A stretch of 8,622 nt of DNA from JBLMZH01 sp050258715 (lineage in GTDB: Bacteria > Patescibacteriota > Doudnabacteria > UBA920 > O2-02-FULL-48-8). Where the stretch lies: positions 1 through 8,622 of the forward strand of contig JBLMZH010000004.1 of the NCBI GenBank assembly GCA_050258715.1, in the 5' to 3' direction. Below are positions 5,682 through 8,622 of the stretch, piece by piece (the first letter of the stretch is position 1; every line of letters begins with the position of its first letter). Under the pieces are notes generated by a model, which saw nothing but the letters and a program-made list of their open reading frames with translations, ran no database searches and was not told the origin of the DNA. The position numbers were made by a program, and so were the translations under genes.

Positions 5682-5876
5682 ATGGACGGAACAAAAAGAG
5701 ACGAAGTAAAAATCGGTGCCAAAGTGCAAATAGTTTTAAAAGCCGACCAAAGGACGGAAAAATTGACGCCGGGGATTGTGGCGGAAATTTTAACGAACTC
5801 TTCTTTCCATCCGCATGGGATTAAGGTCAGGCTTGAAGACGGCCAGGTGGGCAGGGTTAAAGTAATCGAAGATTGA
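5682..5876 (+). CDS. ywbE: YwbE family protein (DUF2196)
   Basis: A 64-residue protein covering the whole YwbE/DUF2196 domain. Its hallmark segments are clear: VQIVLKADQRTEKLTPGIVAEIL (about 15-37), LTNSSFHPHGIKVRLEDGQ (about 37-55) and VGRVKVI near the end. It is predicted to be a small soluble beta-rich protein resembling KOW/SH3-like barrels. The molecular function is not established in any species I know. The leader has no SD site: it ends ATTAAATAATTTATTTT before the ATG and has a hairpin at its 5' end. It is followed by a membrane protein gene after one base, so the two are probably co-translated. Confidence 0.9.
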   Translation: MDGTKRDEVKIGAKVQIVLKADQRTEKLTPGIVAEILTNSSFHPHGIKVRLEDGQVGRVKVIED

Positions 5877-5877
5877 G

Positions 5878-6210
5878 ATGATTTTAAGAGCAACAAAAGT
5901 GGCTGCAAACATCGCCCTCGGATCGTTTTTGATCTTGTTGTTTTCCAGTTTTATCCTCATCAACTTTATTCCCGCTCTTTTTGTTCTTTTGGTTTTGTAC
6001 GGGATTAACTCTCGTGGCCGAAAAGCTCCGCTCAGGGCACTGCTCATTGCGGTCGGTATTGCCGGTATCGCCGGATATTTATTGATGCCAAAAAAATTCA
6101 GCGCCAACGGATCAACGCTTCCTCTTTCCAGCGATACCTATAAGTGTACGGGAGTTCCCATGCAGGGCATTGGAAGCGGATACTGCATGTTCGGAAAGAA
6201 GATCTATTAA
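5878..6210 (+). CDS. Small membrane protein of unknown function
   Basis: A 110-residue protein with a long hydrophobic region (about 9-43, one or two helices, interrupted by Asn29 and Pro32), a basic loop (NSRGRKAPLR, 44-53) and a further helix (about 54-70). A 36-residue polar tail contains Cys90 and Cys103 (KCTGVPMQGIGSGYC), suitable for a disulfide if the tail is outside. I do not recognise a family. It starts one base after the ywbE stop (TGAGATG) and ends the operon. A hairpin with a T run lies 40 bases downstream. Confidence 0.7.
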   Translation: MILRATKVAANIALGSFLILLFSSFILINFIPALFVLLVLYGINSRGRKAPLRALLIAVGIAGIAGYLLMPKKFSANGSTLPLSSDTYKCTGVPMQGIGSGYCMFGKKIY

Positions 6211-6228
6211 ACCACCCCTTGACACGTC

Positions 6229-6237
6229 TGCTATACT
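6229..6237 (+). promoter_or_regulatory. Possible extended -10 promoter in the 6211-6503 gap
   Basis: TGCTATACT (6229-6237) fits an extended -10, overlapped by TATAAA (6237-6242). A perfect TTGACA lies at 6219-6224 but only 7 bases upstream, too close to act as its -35. Transcription would start near 6244, immediately before a terminator-like hairpin. Confidence 0.4.
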
Positions 6238-6249
6238 ATAAATGACAAG

Positions 6250-6271
6250 GAAGCGATTCCGCTTCTTTTTT
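6250..6271 (+). terminator. Terminator of the ywbE unit or attenuator
   Basis: GAAGCG (6250-6255) pairs with CGCTTC (6260-6265) around a 4-nt loop (ATTC) and is followed by six T residues (6266-6271). It may simply end the ywbE transcript. If the promoter at 6229-6237 is real, it would instead be a hairpin within the first 30 bases of that transcript. Confidence 0.75.
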
Positions 6272-6291
6272 CGACTCCCGAAGGAGGGAAC

Positions 6292-6390
6292 ATGTTCACG
6301 AAGCGATTCATGCTCCGTCGGACTGCGCATTGCTGCAACGGCAGCTGTAGCATGGGGTGGGCCAAGGCTCACCCCGTTTTCTTTTGTTGA
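6292..6390 (+). CDS. Candidate 32-residue Cys-rich small protein
   Basis: A short ORF of 32 codons (ATG 6292, TGA 6388-6390) preceded by AAGGAGGG at 6281-6288, the best Shine-Dalgarno site in the window at good spacing (3 bases). The peptide starts basic (MFTKRFMLRRTA) and contains HCCNGSC (13-19) and a final Cys, five Cys in total. That could suit metal binding, a small disulfide peptide or a leader peptide. Against coding: its last third coincides with a terminator-like hairpin (6354-6384), and the region could instead be a structured RNA. The SD can be hidden by a small hairpin (CTCC 6275-6278 with GGAG 6283-6286). I recognise no family. An in-frame TGA at 6220-6222 rules out a much longer form. 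Confidence 0.4.
   Translation: MFTKRFMLRRTAHCCNGSCSMGWAKAHPVFFC
6354..6384 (+). terminator. Terminator-like hairpin inside the end of the small ORF
   Basis: GGGGTG (6354-6359) pairs with CACCCC (6370-6375), and inner pairs bring the stem to about 9 bp, followed by GTTTTCTTTT. A second hairpin (GCTGC 6332-6336 with GCAGC 6341-6345) precedes it. It would end a transcript covering 6244-6384. Confidence 0.7.
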
Positions 6391-6415
6391 AAATCAAGGC
6401 GGAGGCCAAAGAGAC

Positions 6416-6442
6416 TAAAGCCAACTAGCGGCTTTATTTTTT
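6416..6442 (+). terminator. Second downstream intrinsic terminator
   Basis: TAAAGCC (6416-6422) pairs with GGCTTTA (6430-6436) around a 7-nt loop, followed by six T residues (6437-6442). It is the third terminator-like hairpin within 200 bases. Confidence 0.8.
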
Positions 6443-6451
6443 CCTTAAAAA

Positions 6452-6466
6452 CCTTTAATATAAAGG
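6452..6466 (+). promoter_or_regulatory. Perfect palindrome overlapping a -10-like sequence
   Basis: CCTTTA-ATA-TAAAGG (6452-6466) is a perfect 6-bp inverted repeat and contains TATAAA (6459-6464), which could be a -10 for the 6504 gene. No fair -35 is visible 16-18 bases upstream. It could be an operator. A later -10-like CATAAT (6489-6494) would make the 6504 gene nearly leaderless. Confidence 0.35.
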
Positions 6467-6503
6467 AAAGAGCAGGTTCTAATCGAAACATAATCAAATT
6501 CAT

Positions 6504-6941
6504 ATGCAAAATAAACGGTTAATTATCCTCGCGATCGCGTTGCTGATCGTGGCCACGGTTTCGGTCATTTTATGGGAATATAACCCAAAACCCGCCACCC
6601 AAAATTCGCCCGAACAGGGGAATCAGCCCATAGGCGGCCAAACCGATGAAAACGGATGTTTGTCCCCGGCGGGATATGCCTTCTTTGATAAAGTGGGGGC
6701 GTGCGCCCGAAGCTTTGAGCTTCAGGATGAAAATCTTCAAAAAGCCGCGGCAATAGTCGTGGCCTCGCTTGAATTTTCAAAGGGTCTGACGGTTACCAAG
6801 GTTGAGCCTGTGGGCAAAACCGACGGAAGTTATCGTGTAACCTTGGAGAAGCCGGACGGTTCGGGAAAAATGATCATGACGGCTGTTTTGAAAAAATGGA
6901 AAGTCAGCAGTTTTGAATCGGCTCCCGGTCCAACGGAATAA
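6504..6941 (+). CDS. Membrane-anchored hypothetical protein with AGY/Cys motif
   Basis: A 145-residue protein with a basic start (MQNKR), one membrane helix (about 6-24), a polar linker (25-50) and a short outer domain. It contains GCLSPAGYAFFDKVGACARSFEL (51-73), where Cys52 and Cys67 flank an AGY segment, a pattern seen in small anchored proteins of archaea and candidate-phylum bacteria. The remainder (about 74-138) alternates a helix with strands (LTVTKVEPVGK, SYRVTLEK, KMIMTAVLKKWKV). It is likely extracytoplasmic; the function is unknown. No SD site precedes the ATG. The next gene follows after 16 bases without a terminator, so they form an operon. Confidence 0.75.
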   Translation: MQNKRLIILAIALLIVATVSVILWEYNPKPATQNSPEQGNQPIGGQTDENGCLSPAGYAFFDKVGACARSFELQDENLQKAAAIVVASLEFSKGLTVTKVEPVGKTDGSYRVTLEKPDGSGKMIMTAVLKKWKVSSFESAPGPTE

Positions 6942-6957
6942 GCGCAAAAAATAACTG

Positions 6958-7734
6958 ATGTCCAGATCAAAGAAGATATGGGTCGGAATATTCGCCATCG
7001 CAATAGCGGTTGCGGCGTATTTTTTCGTGCCCCAGCTTCTGAAAAAACAAGCGCCGAAGAATGCTCCTGAAGAGCTGGCCATCCAGCCAGCCGATTCTTT
7101 TATCCCAGCCGCCGGCATCTGCATGGAGCCTGACGGGATCTACGCCTCGATCACGATCAATTCGGATTCGCCCAACCCCAGGTGCATGAAAGTTTCCTCC
7201 GAGCAATTTTTGACAGTCATAAACAAAACGGATAAACCGACTGATTTGAAGTTTAATGGCTTGAACATAGCGAGCGACGTTAAGCCGGGCGCTACTTTTA
7301 CCTTTAACCGGGTCTTTGCGGATTATTTGGCACCCGGAGTGCACGATCTTTTTATCAACGGCTATGCCGCCGAGATTTGGGTCAGGCCGAGCAGAACGCA
7401 AGAAGCAAGGGTCAGGGATTTCGTAGACCGCTACCTTACAACGTATAAGGACGGACGGATCGTAAACAATTTTGACAATACGAAAAAATTCATTTCCAGG
7501 GCGGAACTGGCCCGGATGCAAACAGAACAGACGCCGATCGAGACCAATTACACGAGCTTTATTCGGTTTGAGATTTTAACCGTTGACGCCCAGGAGAAAG
7601 GTTTTGTCGTGAGAGTGAAATTGTTCGACGGCAGCCACGCCGTGCTTGCCGAAAACGGGCTTGATGTCTTCGAGATCCCGGTGTTCATGGAAGACGGGGA
7701 GTTGAAGACGGATATGTGGTATTTTACGCAATAG
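6958..7734 (+). CDS. Membrane-anchored protein with cupredoxin-like domain lacking copper ligands
   Basis: A 258-residue protein with one N-terminal membrane helix (about 7-28) and two outer domains. Domain 1 (about 53-142) has a strand pattern resembling the cupredoxin fold: GICMEPDGIYASITIN, then PRCMKVSSEQFLTVINKTDKP, then FNRVFADYLAPGVHDLFINGYAAEIWV. The usual His-Cys-His-Met copper set is not complete, so it is more likely structural or ligand-binding. Cys55 and Cys76 may pair. Domain 2 (about 146-258) starts with a helix (ARVRDFVDRYLTTYKDG) and continues with strands (FIRFEILTVDA, FVVRVKLFDGS, DVFEIPVFMED), perhaps NTF2-like. Both assignments are tentative. It lies 16 bases after the 6504 gene and ends in a strong terminator. 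No SD site is visible. Confidence 0.75.
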   Translation: MSRSKKIWVGIFAIAIAVAAYFFVPQLLKKQAPKNAPEELAIQPADSFIPAAGICMEPDGIYASITINSDSPNPRCMKVSSEQFLTVINKTDKPTDLKFNGLNIASDVKPGATFTFNRVFADYLAPGVHDLFINGYAAEIWVRPSRTQEARVRDFVDRYLTTYKDGRIVNNFDNTKKFISRAELARMQTEQTPIETNYTSFIRFEILTVDAQEKGFVVRVKLFDGSHAVLAENGLDVFEIPVFMEDGELKTDMWYFTQ

Positions 7735-7764
7735 TATTACAGAAATAAGCGGCAAAAATTTGTC

Positions 7765-7791
7765 AGCTCCGGCGATAAGGCCGGAGCTTTT
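7765..7791 (+). terminator. Intrinsic terminator of the 6504-7734 operon
   Basis: AGCTCCGGC (7765-7773) pairs perfectly with GCCGGAGCT (7780-7788) around a 6-nt loop and is followed by TTTT. Confidence 0.9.
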
Positions 7792-7817
7792 AAATTAAAA
7801 GATTCGATCAGAGGATT

Positions 7818-7868
7818 GAAGATTATAAAATTTGCCAATGGCAATACTTTCCAAATGTTGTAATCTTC
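7818..7868 (+). other. msrA: Nested inverted repeats upstream of msrA
   Basis: GAAGATTA (7818-7825) and TAATCTTC (7861-7868) form a perfect outer inverted repeat. Between them lies a second dyad, TTGCC-AAT-GGCAA (7832-7844). The element ends 7 bases before the -10-like TATAAA of msrA, so it may be an operator region for a dimeric regulator; if transcribed from further upstream it would fold as an RNA hairpin. Confidence 0.4.
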
Positions 7869-7875
7869 CAATATC

Positions 7876-7881
7876 TATAAA
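7876..7881 (+). promoter_or_regulatory. msrA: -10 element of msrA giving a leaderless transcript
   Basis: TATAAA at 7876-7881 lies only 5 bases before the ATG at 7887, so transcription would begin at or within a base or two of the start codon. No good -35 is at the correct distance (AAATGT, 7853-7858). An alternative -10-like TATAAA at 7824-7829 would give a leader of about 50 bases. Confidence 0.35.
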
Positions 7882-7886
7882 TATTT

Positions 7887-8432
7887 ATGGCGAACAAAAA
7901 CGAAACAATTATCTTTGGGGGCGGATGCTTTTGGTGCACGGAAGCCGTGTTTTTGGAAATTAAGGGAGTAAAAGAAGTGACTTCGGGGTATGCGGGAGGC
8001 GACAAGCCAAATCCCACGTACGAGGAAGTATGCAGCGGTCTGACCGGGCACGCTGAAGTTGTAAAAATTGATTTTGACTCAAATGAGATCTCGCTTGAAG
8101 ACGTTTTGACCGTGTTCTTCGCCACTCACGACCCGACAACCGTTAATCGCCAGGGAAACGACGTCGGGAGCCAATACCGTTCGATTATTTTGGCCGAGAA
8201 CGAAGCTCAAAAGGAAGAAGTTCAAAAGTTTATTAAAGATCTTGCAAACCAGGAATTATTCAACGCCCCGATCGTGACAGAGATCGATGTGCTTAAAGAA
8301 TTTTATCCGGCGGAAGAATATCATCAGCGTTTTTATCAAAAGAATCCGGACCAGGGTTATTGCCAGGCGATCATCAACCCAAAGCTTAAAAAACTTAAGG
8401 CGCGCTTGGGGCAGCTGCTTAAGAGGGATTGA
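7887..8432 (+). CDS. msrA: Peptide-methionine (S)-S-oxide reductase MsrA
   Basis: A 181-residue complete MsrA, the enzyme that reduces the S form of methionine sulfoxide in proteins and free methionine, protecting cells from oxidants in the cytoplasm. The catalytic motif GGGCFWC lies at 11-17 with the nucleophile Cys14. The conserved SGYAGG (33-38), TGHAEVV with catalytic Glu57, and FFATHDPTTVNRQGNDVGSQYRS follow in the normal order, and a C-terminal resolving Cys159 sits in QGYCQAIINPK. Length is normal for the single-domain form; no MsrB fusion is present. No SD site precedes the ATG, which may be leaderless. It is preceded by a terminator and nested dyads, so it is probably its own unit. 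No strong terminator follows; only a weak TTGG/CCAA hairpin lies at 8440-8452. Confidence 0.97.
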   Translation: MANKNETIIFGGGCFWCTEAVFLEIKGVKEVTSGYAGGDKPNPTYEEVCSGLTGHAEVVKIDFDSNEISLEDVLTVFFATHDPTTVNRQGNDVGSQYRSIILAENEAQKEEVQKFIKDLANQELFNAPIVTEIDVLKEFYPAEEYHQRFYQKNPDQGYCQAIINPKLKKLKARLGQLLKRD

Positions 8433-8474
8433 ACGAAAGTTGGTTTGTCCAATTTTAAATTTGTCTCGGCCGGA

Positions 8475-8480
8475 TATAAT
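8475..8480 (+). promoter_or_regulatory. -10 element of the DinB-like gene
   Basis: TATAAT at 8475-8480, within the same GATATAAT seen before the 679 and 1561 genes. There is no good -35 at 17 bases (TTTTAA-like, 8453-8458). Transcription would start near 8487, about 17 bases before the ATG. Confidence 0.55.
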
Positions 8481-8503
8481 GGAAAAAATTAATCCCAATC
8501 CAT

Positions 8504-8622
8504 ATGGACAAAGACAGTTTTATAAGCCATTTCAACCGCGAGTCGGAAACCACGAAGAATGTATTAAAAGCAATCCCTACGGAGAAGTTTGATTTCAAGC
8601 CGACTGAAGTGCTTCGGACAGC
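8504..8622 (+). CDS. DinB/YfiT-like superfamily protein, N-terminal part (runs off the edge)
   Basis: The first 39 residues of a protein cut by the window edge. FNRESETTKNVLKAIPTEKFDFKPTEVLRT (about 10-39) matches the first helix and following turn of DinB-like four-helix proteins (pattern: ..E...TL..L..IP.E.LD..P.E..RT). These usually bind a metal through three His and act as thiol-dependent or other small-molecule transferases. The metal ligands would lie beyond the window, so no activity can be claimed. The leader (GGAAAAAATTAATCCCAATCCAT) has no SD site and follows the A/T-rich pattern seen upstream of other genes here. Confidence 0.65.
   Translation, partial: MDKDSFISHFNRESETTKNVLKAIPTEKFDFKPTEVLRT

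Noticed and set aside
6219..6224. Perfect TTGACA as a -35 element
   Set aside because: The nearest -10-like sequences are only 7 and 12 bases away, and nothing resembling a -10 is at 16-18 bases.
6967..7521. Minus-strand ORF of 184 codons
   Set aside because: Antisense to the 6958-7734 gene, whose frame has a clear membrane anchor and Cys-paired domain; no minus-strand promoter or SD site seen.
1..8622. TGA recoding as seen in Gracilibacteria/Absconditabacteria
   Set aside because: Several genes end at TGA exactly where their families should end (HTH, GIY-YIG, YwbE, MsrA), so TGA acts as a stop.

Overview
The window reads like part of a Patescibacteria (Candidate Phyla Radiation) genome, probably Parcubacteria-like. 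I infer this from style rather than from any marker gene. All genes are on the + strand and separated by short gaps, each unit with its own intrinsic terminator. Promoters repeatedly carry GATATAAT, and most genes have A/T-rich leaders without a Shine-Dalgarno site. There are many small proteins with one N-terminal membrane anchor and a short Cys-paired outer domain, including the Cys-rich 'LCPDGTAVGRTGPNCEF' type segment that I associate with these bacteria. TGA is used as an ordinary stop. No rRNA, tRNA or CRISPR array was seen.

Layout. Positions 1-149 are the end of an unidentified gene, followed by a terminator. An XRE-type HTH regulator (252-539) is followed by a strong terminator. A TTGCCC-N17-TATAAT promoter drives a membrane-anchored protein with a Gly/Thr-rich beta domain (679-1332). 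Its terminator is followed by an inverted pair of dRS3/REP-like palindromes (1397-1478). A four-gene operon follows: DUF4342 protein, GIY-YIG nuclease-like protein, patatin-like hydrolase and DUF2585/UPF0314 membrane protein (1561-3523). Then come two separate envelope-type proteins (3610-4260 and 4362-5531), the second with a clear promoter and SD site. A YwbE homologue and a small membrane protein form the next unit (5682-6210).

Positions 6211-6503 are the least ordinary stretch. They hold three terminator-like hairpins, an extended -10 motif, a 10-nt direct repeat and a strong SD site preceding a 32-codon Cys-rich ORF. After this come two membrane-anchored secreted-type proteins (6504-7734), a terminator, a possibly leaderless msrA (7887-8432) and the first 39 codons of a DinB-like protein (8504 to the end).

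Functionally the window combines envelope or surface proteins of unknown role, a possible lipid-active pair (patatin-like plus DUF2585) and oxidative protein repair (MsrA). I see no complete named pathway. The best candidates for something undescribed are the 6229-6390 small ORF/structured RNA locus, the patatin-like/DUF2585 pair and the SD-less leader architecture.
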